From CAZLKN01 sp964560135 (lineage in GTDB: Bacteria > Actinomycetota > JAICYB01), in the NCBI GenBank assembly GCA_964560135.1, contig CAZLKN010000081.1, positions 1 through 11,312 of the forward strand: a DNA stretch of 11,312 nucleotides, read 5' to 3'. Made by a program: the position numbers and the translations under genes. The notes beneath the pieces are model-generated. The model was not told where the DNA came from. It was given only the letters and a program-made list of their open reading frames with translations, and did no database searches. The stretch's first letter is position 1, and every line of letters begins with the position of its first letter. This document shows positions 5,154 through 11,312 of this stretch, in pieces.

Positions 5154-7478
5154 TTGTCACGGTATCTCGGTTGGCGTGCATTGCTGGTGCTCCTCGTCGT
5201 GGGAGGGGCGGTGGCCCTCGTCCTCGCCCGGCCGGTGCGGCTCGGTCTCGATCTGCGCGGCGGGACACAGATCGTGCTGGAGGCGCAGGACACGGAGCGC
5301 ACCATCGTCGACCGGGAGACCGTCGACCGTACGGTCGAGGTGCTCCGGCGCCGGGTGGACCAGCTCGGCGTCGCCGAGCCGACCCTCGCCTCGTCCGGTG
5401 ACCGCAGGATCATCGTCGAGCTCCCGGGGGTCACCGATCCGGACGAGGCGCTTGAGGTCATCGGTCGTACCGCGCAGCTCACGTTCCATCAGGTGCTGGA
5501 GGATCTGCCGCCGGCGGCCCCGGACGAGGCCGAGCCCACCCCGGCCCCCGACCCGACGGCGGAACGGGTTCTCACCGACGAGGACGGCCGGCGCGTCCGG
5601 CTCGGGGATGCCCGGATCACCGGGGACGCCGTGGCCAGCGCCCAGGGCGTGTTCGAGCCCGGTCCACCGGGGCAGTGGGTCGTGGATCTCGAGTTCCGGG
5701 GCGACGGGGCCCGCGAATGGGCCAACCTCACGGGCGAGGCCGCCTGCGCCTCCCTCGGTGAGCCGCAGCGCCGCGTGGCGATCGTTCTCGACGACGAGGT
5801 GATCTCCAGCCCGCAGGTGTCCCCCGAGGTGCAGTGCGACGTCGGCATCACCGGCGGGCGCACGATCATCACCGGCGGGCCCTTCGACGAGGACGAGGCC
5901 CGCAACCTCGGGCTGCTGATCCAGGCCGGTGCCCTTCCGGTGCCCGTCGAGGTCGTGGAGCAGCGGACGGTCGGCCCGACCCTCGGCGAGGCGGCGATCG
6001 CGTCGTCCACCGAGGCGGTGCTCATCGGTGCGCTCCTCACGATCCTGTTCCTGCTCCTGTACTACCGGCTCCTCGGCGCTCTCGCCGCGATCGCGCTCCT
6101 GTCCTACGGCATGATCGCCTTCGCCGTGCTGCTGGCCCTGCAGGCCACACTCACGCTGCCCGGGATCGCGGGGTTCGTGCTCGCCGTGGGGATGGCGGTG
6201 GACGCGAACATCCTCGTGTTCGAACGGATGAAGGAGGAGCATGCCACCGGACTGACGTTCAGATCGGCCTCACAGCGTGGGTTCTCGCACGCCATCAGCG
6301 CGATCGTCGACTCCAACGTCACGACGCTGCTGGCGGCCGCGTTGTTGTTCTTCTTCGCGGCGGGGCCCGTCCGGGGCTTCGGTGTGACGCTGTCCGTCGG
6401 GGTCGTGGTCTCCATGTTCTCGGCTCTCGTGGTGACACGGGTGCTGATCGACGCGACCGTGCGTGGGAAGAAGCTCAACGCCCGCCCGAAGCTGGTCGGC
6501 ATCGAGATGGGGGCACGGCTCCGGTCGTGGCTCACCGAGCGTGCCCCGGACCTGATGGGACGGCGCAACCTCTGGTTCGCCATCGGTGGGATCGCCGTCG
6601 TGCTGGCGGTCGGCGGGCTCGGCATCCGCGGCCTCAACCTCGGGGTGGAGTTCACCGGCGGCCGGCTCATCGAGTACGAGGTACAGGAGGCGCCCGACCT
6701 CAACCGGATCCGCTCGGAGCTGGCCGGGGTCGGCTTCCCCCGTGCCGTGGTCCAGGAGTCCGGGGAAGGCAACGTCGCGGTGCGCACCGGCGTGCTCGAC
6801 GATGAGCAGGAGGAGGCCGTCGAGGGAGCCGTCAGCGAGGTCATGGGTCCGGTGACGAGGGTTCGTGAGGAGTTCATCGGTCCCACGATCGGGCAGGAGC
6901 TCCGGCGCGCGGCGCTGATCGCCCTGGCCATCGCTCTGGCGGCGCAGCTGTTGTACATCGCGATCCGGTTCCGGTGGACCTTCGGGGCCTCCGCGGTGGT
7001 GGCGATGGCGCATGACGTGATGATCCTGCTCGGCGTGTTCGCCTGGCTCGGGAAGGATATCGACGGGGTGTTCCTCGCCGCGCTGCTCACCGTTATCGGG
7101 TACTCGGTGAACGACTCGGTGGTGATCTTCGACCGGATCCGGGAGTACCGGGCCAAACGGCGCAAGGAACAGGTGTCGGTGGTCGCGAACTCCGCCTGTC
7201 TGGAGACCCTGCCCCGAACGATCAACACGGGTCTGTCGACCCTGTTCATCCTGTTCGCGCTGTTCTTCCTCGGAGGCGAGACCCTCACCGACTTCGCGCT
7301 GGCGTTGATCATCGGGATCGTGGTGGGGACCTACTCGTCGGTGTTCATCGCCTCACCGCTGTACGTCACGCTCGAACGGGCGATGCCGGCCACCGTCGTG
7401 GCCAAGGCGGAAGAAGAGCGGGCCGAGGCCGTGCAGCGGCACAAGCAGCGGAAGAAGAAGCCGGGGCGCAAGCGGTGA
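5154..7478 (+). CDS. secDF: Fused SecDF protein translocase motor subunit
   Basis: This single 774-residue chain holds both SecD and SecF, the proton-driven membrane pair that helps pull exported proteins out of the SecYEG channel. The SecD half has helix 1 (about 8-27), GLDLRGG (31-37), a large extracytoplasmic P1 region, and five helices from about 286 to 440, including GMAVDANILVFERMKEE with Asp350. A short basic linker follows. The SecF half starts with a helix at about 473 and contains GVEFTGG (497-503), five further helices, GYSVNDSVVIFDRIRE with Asp654, and RTINT with Arg688. Asp350, Asp654 and Arg688 correspond to Asp340, Asp637 and Arg671 of Thermus SecDF; the 34-residue spacing of the last pair is identical. 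A Pro-rich insert (PPAAPDEAEPTPAPDPT) sits in P1. I chose the TTG at 5154 because a GGAGGT lies 5 bases upstream; the in-frame ATG at 5127 has no Shine-Dalgarno. The tail is strongly basic (KQRKKKPGRKR). Confidence 0.94.
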   Translation: MSRYLGWRALLVLLVVGGAVALVLARPVRLGLDLRGGTQIVLEAQDTERTIVDRETVDRTVEVLRRRVDQLGVAEPTLASSGDRRIIVELPGVTDPDEALEVIGRTAQLTFHQVLEDLPPAAPDEAEPTPAPDPTAERVLTDEDGRRVRLGDARITGDAVASAQGVFEPGPPGQWVVDLEFRGDGAREWANLTGEAACASLGEPQRRVAIVLDDEVISSPQVSPEVQCDVGITGGRTIITGGPFDEDEARNLGLLIQAGALPVPVEVVEQRTVGPTLGEAAIASSTEAVLIGALLTILFLLLYYRLLGALAAIALLSYGMIAFAVLLALQATLTLPGIAGFVLAVGMAVDANILVFERMKEEHATGLTFRSASQRGFSHAISAIVDSNVTTLLAAALLFFFAAGPVRGFGVTLSVGVVVSMFSALVVTRVLIDATVRGKKLNARPKLVGIEMGARLRSWLTERAPDLMGRRNLWFAIGGIAVVLAVGGLGIRGLNLGVEFTGGRLIEYEVQEAPDLNRIRSELAGVGFPRAVVQESGEGNVAVRTGVLDDEQEEAVEGAVSEVMGPVTRVREEFIGPTIGQELRRAALIALAIALAAQLLYIAIRFRWTFGASAVVAMAHDVMILLGVFAWLGKDIDGVFLAALLTVIGYSVNDSVVIFDRIREYRAKRRKEQVSVVANSACLETLPRTINTGLSTLFILFALFFLGGETLTDFALALIIGIVVGTYSSVFIASPLYVTLERAMPATVVAKAEEERAEAVQRHKQRKKKPGRKR

Positions 7479-7493
7479 CGCCGGGCCCCCGGG

Positions 7494-8360
7494 TCAGGGG
7501 TGCTGGAGCAGCGTGGTGACCTGGTGGCTCGAGAAGGACTGCGAGCTGCCCGTGCTCGTGAAGGTCCCCTGGTTGCGCATGTCGTTGCGGACCGCGGTGC
7601 CCAGGTCCGGCGCGTACCAGGTCGTACCCTCCATCCGTCCCTCGACCGACGTCCCGAACCGGTAGTCGGTCACGCTCTCGACGACCCAGGTCGTCCACGT
7701 GCGGCCCGCGGCCTGGATCTCGGCCTGGCCGGTGACGCGGATGTCCACCGAGCCCGAACAATCGGAGTTCGACCACTCCTGCGCCGGGTAGGTCTCGGCC
7801 TTCAGCGGGTACCTGAGGATCCGCACCGGGGGGGTGTAGGTGCACTCGAAGGAGGCGAATGGGCTGTCGAGGCGCGTGTACTCGAGGAGGACGCCCTCGG
7901 CGTCGAACCGCGTGCGGTTCGTGGTCGCGCCCTGCTCCTGGTTCGTGGACGACCGCGCCGTGTACACGTCGCCCTCGGCGCTGACGTCGATGGTCACGCG
8001 GGCTCCGTCGCCGTAGGGCTGCTCGCTCACCGTGCCCGGTCCGGAACGGCTGCCCTCGAGGTCGTACAGGTACCGGCCGGCCCGTGGCCGGTTGAGGCGT
8101 CCCTCGGGAGCGGGTTCCACGGGGGCGGGCGTCGCCTGGGGGTCACCGCCCGAACCGCCGCCGGGCGCGGGGGTGGCGTCCCCTTCCGGCCCCCCGCCGC
8201 CTTCGCCGTCATCCGGGGCGGGGGTCGTGGTGTCGCCGTCGTCGGTGGCGTCCGGGGTCGGGGTGGCGTCCCGCGCGGCCGTGGGGCCGGCGTCGTCCCC
8301 GCCGCAGGCGGCGAGGCCGAGGGTCAGGACGAGTAGCAGCGGCAGCAGGCGTCTGGACAT
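7494..8360 (-). CDS. Secreted lipoprotein with disordered linker and a C-terminal beta-rich domain of unknown function
   Basis: This 288-residue protein has a lipoprotein signal peptide: MSRR, a hydrophobic core, and the lipobox LAAC with Cys19 as the lipid-modified residue. Residues 20-88 are a low-complexity Pro/Thr/Asp/Gly linker likely to span the cell wall. The rest (about 90-288) looks like a beta-rich folded domain with alternating hydrophobic residues, two lone cysteines (Cys173 and Cys201) that could form a disulfide, and a WYAPDLGTAVRND stretch (about 247-259). That stretch recalls the 'W-Y-A-P-G-x-G-x-V' element seen in various exported proteins. No catalytic motif is visible and I do not assign a function. 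The ATG at 8360-8358 has an AAGGAG Shine-Dalgarno upstream. It is divergent from radA and converges on secDF with only 15 bp between stops. Mycobacteria also have a lipoprotein gene (lpqE) beside radA, but I see no clear sequence similarity to it. Confidence 0.82.
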   Translation of the reverse strand: MSRRLLPLLLVLTLGLAACGGDDAGPTAARDATPTPDATDDGDTTTPAPDDGEGGGGPEGDATPAPGGGSGGDPQATPAPVEPAPEGRLNRPRAGRYLYDLEGSRSGPGTVSEQPYGDGARVTIDVSAEGDVYTARSSTNQEQGATTNRTRFDAEGVLLEYTRLDSPFASFECTYTPPVRILRYPLKAETYPAQEWSNSDCSGSVDIRVTGQAEIQAAGRTWTTWVVESVTDYRFGTSVEGRMEGTTWYAPDLGTAVRNDMRNQGTFTSTGSSQSFSSHQVTTLLQHP

Positions 8361-8369
8361 GCCCGGGGG

Positions 8370-8376
8370 TCTCCTT
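8370..8376 (-). promoter_or_regulatory. Shine-Dalgarno of the lipoprotein gene
   Basis: AAGGAGA on the minus strand lies 9 bases before the ATG at 8360. It fixes the start of the lipoprotein. The long frame that stays open upstream is antisense to radA and lacks coding character. Confidence 0.6.
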
Positions 8377-8428
8377 CGCGTCACGATGATCCAGTTTGGC
8401 AGACGGATCGGGTGTCCGTGGCGGCCCC

Positions 8429-8434
8429 TAGACT
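8429..8434 (+). promoter_or_regulatory. Candidate -10 box for radA
   Basis: TAGACT ends 10 bases before the radA ATG, which has no Shine-Dalgarno, so the transcript would have a leader of only a few bases. A TTGGCA occurs at 8396-8401 but is 27 bp away, too far to be its -35. Confidence 0.35.
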
Positions 8435-8444
8435 CGGTCCCCAC

Positions 8445-9800
8445 ATGAAGGAGCGCACGATCGCCACCTGCCAGGAGTGCGGGGCCCAGATGCCCCGCTG
8501 GGTCGGCCGGTGCCCGGAGTGCGGCGGATGGGGCAGCGTGGTCGAGGAGCGGGTCGGGCCCGCGCAGACCGCCGCGGCCCCGGCGGGGCCCGTGGAGGTG
8601 CGGTCGCTGGCCGACCACGACGCCGAGGAGGCCGGACGCATCCCGACCGGGATCGACGAGGTGGACCGCGTGCTCGGGGGCGGGCTGGTCCGCGGCTCGA
8701 TCACGCTGCTGGCGGGGGAGCCGGGGATCGGCAAGTCCACGCTCATGCTCCAGGCGGCCCTGGGGTTCGCCGACGCCCGGGTGCTGCTGGTGTGCGGGGA
8801 GGAGGCGCCGTCGCAGGTGCGGGCGAGGGCCGAGCGCATCGGTGGGGTCCCCGGAGGCATCGTGACCACCTCCGACCCGTCGCTGCCGAACATCCTCGCG
8901 GCCCTCGAGGCCGGATCCCCTGAGATCGCCGTCGTCGACTCGATCCAGACCGTCCACGATCCCGCGCTCGCCTCGGCCCCCGGATCGGTGGCCCAGGTGC
9001 GCGAGTGCGGCGCACGGCTGGCGCGGGTGGCCAGGGAGCGCGGAATCGCGATCGTGCTCGTCGGACACGTCACCAAGGAGGGTGCGGTCGCCGGCCCGCG
9101 GGTGCTCGAGCACCAGGTCGACGTGGTGCTGAACTTCGAGGGCGACCGTTCCGGCGGTGTCCGGATCCTGCGGGCCCTGAAGAACCGGTTCGGCTCCACC
9201 GACGAGGTCGGGTTCTTCCGGATGTCCGCCGAGGGTCTGGTGGCGATCCGGGAGGCCAGCCGGTACCTGCTGGCCGACCGCTGCCCCGGCCTGCCGGGCA
9301 GCATCATGGCCGTGTGCGTGGAGGGCCGGCGCCCGTTCGTGATCGAGATCCAGTCGCTCGTGACCCCCTCGACCCTGCCGATGCCCCGCCGGACCGCGCT
9401 CGGTGTGGACGGGGGCCGGCTCCCCCTGATCATCGCGGTCATCCAGCGCCGGCTGGCGATCAAGTTCGCGGAAAGCGACATCTTCGTGTCCGCGGTGGGC
9501 GGGATCCGGGCGGCGGAGCCCGCCGCCGACCTGCCGGTGATCCTGGCGATCTTGTCGTCCCGGCGCGGGGTGGCCCTGCCCGACGACCTCGCGGCCTTCG
9601 GCGAGGTCGGCCTGGCCGGCGAGGTCCGCTCGGTGCAGGCCGCCGACCGCCGCCTCGCCGAGGCGCGCAGCGTGGGCGTCCGGCGCGTGATCGTCCCGCA
9701 CCGTGTGGAGACGACCATCGACGGGCTGGAGACCATCCGCGTCCGCAACGTGAAGGACATCTACGCGTTCGTGGAAACCGCGGCCCCGCATCCGGTCTGA
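8445..9800 (+). CDS. radA: DNA repair protein RadA (Sms)
   Basis: RadA is a RecA-like hexameric helicase that promotes branch migration during recombination and DNA repair in the cytoplasm. The 451-residue length is normal for the family. Domains in order are a C4 zinc finger (Cys9, Cys12, Cys23, Cys26), the ATPase core with Walker A GEPGIGKS (91-98, Lys97), the RadA-specific KNRFG motif (246-250), and a C-terminal Lon-like domain (about 270-451) containing FVSAVGGIRAAEPAADLPV. The ATG at 8445 places the zinc finger at the usual distance from the N-terminus. An in-frame GTG at 8412 would add 11 unfamiliar residues, so I rejected it. There is no Shine-Dalgarno, and a TAGACT box ends 10 bases before the ATG. 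disA follows on the same strand after 72 bp. In Bacillus and Mycobacterium, RadA has been reported to inhibit DisA, so this pairing is functional as well as positional. Confidence 0.97.
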   Translation: MKERTIATCQECGAQMPRWVGRCPECGGWGSVVEERVGPAQTAAAPAGPVEVRSLADHDAEEAGRIPTGIDEVDRVLGGGLVRGSITLLAGEPGIGKSTLMLQAALGFADARVLLVCGEEAPSQVRARAERIGGVPGGIVTTSDPSLPNILAALEAGSPEIAVVDSIQTVHDPALASAPGSVAQVRECGARLARVARERGIAIVLVGHVTKEGAVAGPRVLEHQVDVVLNFEGDRSGGVRILRALKNRFGSTDEVGFFRMSAEGLVAIREASRYLLADRCPGLPGSIMAVCVEGRRPFVIEIQSLVTPSTLPMPRRTALGVDGGRLPLIIAVIQRRLAIKFAESDIFVSAVGGIRAAEPAADLPVILAILSSRRGVALPDDLAAFGEVGLAGEVRSVQAADRRLAEARSVGVRRVIVPHRVETTIDGLETIRVRNVKDIYAFVETAAPHPV

Positions 9801-9872
9801 GCTGCGGTTCCGCCACCGTCGGTGCGTCGAGTGGGATGATGGAGGCCGTCTTCACACGAGCGGAGCACGTAC

Positions 9873-10949
9873 ATGGACGACCTGCGCGACGATGTCCGGC
9901 TACGCGACCTGGTCGAACGCTGCGCCCCCGGTGAGTCCCTGCGGGAGGGCGTCGACCGGATCCTGCGCGCCGGCCGCGGTGCGCTCGTCGTGCTCGGCGA
10001 CGACGAGGAGGTCCTCGAGATCTGCTCCGGCGGGTTCGTGATCGACGCGGACTTCACGGCGCACCGCATCGCCGAGCTGGCGAAGATGGACGGCGCGATC
10101 ATCTGCGACGCCTCCGCGGAGCGGATCCACCGGGCCAACGTCCACCTGGTGCCGTCCAGCAACGTGCCCACCGATGAGTCGGGGATCCGGCACCGGTCCG
10201 CCGAGCGGGCCGCCCGCCAGACGGGGGCCCCGGTGATCGCCGTCTCGGAGTCGATGCGCACCGTCACGCTCTACGTGGCCACGACGAGGTACGTCCTGGA
10301 CCGTGTGGACACCATCCTCGCCCGCGCCAACCAGGCGCTGCAGACCCTCCAGCGCTACCGCCTCCGCTTCGACGAGGGCGCGATCGGCCTGTCGAACCTG
10401 GAGGTCGAGGACCTGGTGACCGTCCGCGACGTCTGCTCGCTGCTGCAGCGGGCCGAGATGGTGCTGCGGGTCGCAGACGAGCTGGAGTGGTGGGTCATCG
10501 AGCTCGGCCGGGAAGGACGCCTGGTCCGGATGCAGGTCGACGAGCTCGTCGCCGGCGTGGAGGAGGAACGGGAGTTCGTCGTGCGCGACCACCACTCGGC
10601 CCGCGGCGGACGGAAGCCCGAGACGGCGCTCGCGAACCTGACCGAGCTCACATCCAAGGAGGTCGTGGACCTCACGGAGGTCGCCTGGGCCCTCGGCCTG
10701 CCCCACAGCGCGGAGGATCTGGACGCCGCCATCACCCCGCGCGGCTACCGCCTGCTGGCCAAGATCCCGCGGATCCCCCGGGGGGTCGAGGAGAACATCG
10801 TGAAGCGCTTCGGGACGCTCCAGAAGATCCTCCGGGCGTCGCTGGACGAGCTCGACGAGGTCGAGGGTGTCGGCGAGACCCGCGCTCGCATGATCAAGGA
10901 GGGTCTGTCCCGGTTCGTGGAGAGCTCGCTGCTCGAACGCTACGCCTGA
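9873..10949 (+). CDS. disA: DNA integrity scanning diadenylate cyclase DisA
   Basis: DisA condenses two ATP into cyclic di-AMP and binds branched DNA, linking genome integrity to second-messenger output. The 358-residue length matches the family. The N-terminal DAC domain shows the catalytic DGA motif (Asp73-Gly74-Ala75 in KMDGAIICD) and the RHR motif (Arg106-His107-Arg108 in GIRHRSAERAA), both intact, so the enzyme should be active. A helical linker follows. The C-terminal helix-hairpin-helix DNA-binding domain occupies about residues 290-358, with the hairpin in LDEVEGVGETRARMI. The ATG has a GGAG Shine-Dalgarno 7 bases upstream (9862-9865). It lies 72 bp after radA. No cyclic-di-AMP phosphodiesterase is visible in the window, but a candidate effector, khtT, lies about 5.3 kb upstream. 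Confidence 0.98.
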   Translation: MDDLRDDVRLRDLVERCAPGESLREGVDRILRAGRGALVVLGDDEEVLEICSGGFVIDADFTAHRIAELAKMDGAIICDASAERIHRANVHLVPSSNVPTDESGIRHRSAERAARQTGAPVIAVSESMRTVTLYVATTRYVLDRVDTILARANQALQTLQRYRLRFDEGAIGLSNLEVEDLVTVRDVCSLLQRAEMVLRVADELEWWVIELGREGRLVRMQVDELVAGVEEEREFVVRDHHSARGGRKPETALANLTELTSKEVVDLTEVAWALGLPHSAEDLDAAITPRGYRLLAKIPRIPRGVEENIVKRFGTLQKILRASLDELDEVEGVGETRARMIKEGLSRFVESSLLERYA

Positions 10950-10987
10950 GGCGAACCCGCAGGTCAGGCGGCGTCTCTGGTCCGATA

Positions 10988-11005
10988 TGGGCGATTTGGG
11001 CGATT
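10988..11005 (+). repeat. Perfect tandem repeat of 9 bp at the carD promoter
   Basis: TGGGCGATT occurs twice without a gap (10988-10996 and 10997-11005). The second copy runs 2 bases into the -35-like element of the carD promoter. A direct repeat just upstream of and touching -35 is a plausible binding site for an activator or for a repressor that occludes polymerase. It could also be chance slippage in a 92-bp gap. Confidence 0.5.
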
Positions 11006-11033
11006 GGTTGGGTCAAGCCCCTGATGGTACACT
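11004..11033 (+). promoter_or_regulatory. Probable carD promoter
   Basis: A -35-like TTGGTT (11004-11009), an 18-bp spacer and a -10 TACACT (11028-11033) precede the ATG by 8 bases. Transcription would start within one or two bases of the start codon. It shares the sigma-70-type TANNNT core with the boxes upstream of the genes at 4734 and 8445. No experimental support. Confidence 0.55.
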
Positions 11034-11041
11034 GGGGGCCG

Positions 11042-11312
11042 ATGAAGAAAAAGCGTAATGGCTACAAGGTCGGCGATCAGGTGGTGTATCCCCATCATGG
11101 GGTGGCCACGATCGAGCGGATCGAGGACAAGGCTGTACTCGGAGACAAGAAGACCTATCTCGTCCTGAGGTTGGACGCAGGCGACCTGACCCTCATGGTG
11201 CCCGCGGACTCCTGCGAGGAGGTCGGGATCCGGAACCTCATCAACAAGGACCAGGTGGACGGAGTCCTGAAGGTCCTGCGCAAGGGTGAGGTCACCGACA
11301 ACGCCGAGAACT
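11042..11312 (+). CDS. carD: CarD/CdnL-family RNA polymerase-binding regulator (5' part, 3' end outside window)
   Basis: The first 90 codons are present and the frame is still open at the window edge. The RNA polymerase-interacting (TRCF-RID-like) domain starts at about residue 8 with YKVGDQVVYPHHG, then ATIERIED, KKTYLVLRL and LTLMVPADS, very close to mycobacterial CarD. CarD binds the RNA polymerase beta subunit and stabilises open complexes, notably at rRNA promoters, and is usually essential. The DNA-binding C-terminal helical domain would begin at about the cut. The N-terminus carries an extra basic MKKKRNG, and its first codons are locally AT-richer than the surroundings. Only the weak purine run GGGGG precedes the ATG, and a good promoter ends 8 bases before it, so the mRNA is probably leaderless or nearly so. 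From Mycobacterium gene order, ispD would be expected next. Confidence 0.95.
   Translation, partial: MKKKRNGYKVGDQVVYPHHGVATIERIEDKAVLGDKKTYLVLRLDAGDLTLMVPADSCEEVGIRNLINKDQVDGVLKVLRKGEVTDNAEN

Noticed and set aside
2156..5482. A 1108-codon open frame on the minus strand
   Set aside because: It runs antisense to the GMC gene, out of frame through khtU and khtT, and antisense to the start of secDF. Its product is Arg/Ser/Pro-rich low complexity, typical of a GC-rich shadow frame.
6104..7312. A 402-codon minus-strand frame opposite secDF
   Set aside because: It is Ser/Arg/Thr-rich with no recognisable motif and lies entirely within the conserved SecDF coding sequence.
7479..7499. GC-rich self-complementary stretch between secDF and the lipoprotein as a bidirectional terminator
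   Set aside because: The only pairing (CCGGG with CCCGG) leaves a 2-base loop and there is no T-run on either strand.
8412..8444. GTG at 8412 as the start of radA
   Set aside because: It adds 11 residues not seen before the RadA zinc finger and overlaps the likely promoter box.
8361..9791. N-terminal extension of the lipoprotein frame to 765 codons
   Set aside because: The extension is antisense to radA and has His/Arg/Gly-rich shadow composition. The ATG at 8360 has a Shine-Dalgarno and begins a proper lipoprotein signal peptide.

Overview
The window is a GC-rich (roughly 70% by eye), densely coding bacterial chromosome segment. The combination of ClpC, RadA, DisA and CarD, the base composition, and several genes that begin a few bases after a TANNNT -10 box with no Shine-Dalgarno all point to an actinomycete-type organism. 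A fused SecDF is uncommon in the well-studied actinobacteria, so a deep-branching member of Actinomycetota (for example Acidimicrobiia, Nitriliruptoria or Thermoleophilia) is my best guess. The lineage is an inference.

Layout. (1) 1-816: the C-terminal AAA+ module of ClpC, cut by the window edge. (2) 838-2845: a two-gene oxidoreductase unit, a gluconate-dehydrogenase-subunit-3-like small protein overlapping a GMC-family FAD dehydrogenase that carries a four-cysteine cluster. (3) 4613-2899, minus strand: a KhtT-KhtU pair, i.e. a TrkA_C regulatory protein and a CPA2 cation/proton antiporter, probably for K+ efflux. (4) 4734-7478: a small two-helix membrane protein of unknown function, then a single-chain SecDF translocase motor whose best start is a TTG with a strong Shine-Dalgarno. 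(5) 8360-7494, minus strand: a secreted lipoprotein with a Pro/Thr/Gly/Asp-rich linker. (6) 8445-10949: radA and disA. (7) 11042 to the end: the start of carD, cut by the window edge.

How it fits together. clpC, radA, disA and carD form a genome-maintenance and stress neighbourhood that is conserved in outline in Mycobacterium (clpC1 ... lipoprotein, radA, disA, carD, ispD) and in Bacillus (clpC-radA-disA-...-ispD). Here about 7.6 kb of other genes sits between clpC and radA. The most suggestive combination is disA, which makes cyclic di-AMP, close to khtTU, whose Bacillus homologue KhtT is a cyclic-di-AMP receptor that gates the antiporter. The window may therefore hold both the source and a target of the same second messenger.

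Noncoding DNA is short throughout: the longest gap is 120 bp, between khtT and the small membrane-protein gene. That gap holds two perfect inverted repeats and two divergent -10-like boxes. No RNA genes, mobile elements or CRISPR arrays were seen. I found no wholly undescribed system. The noteworthy points are combinations and regulatory DNA rather than new protein families.
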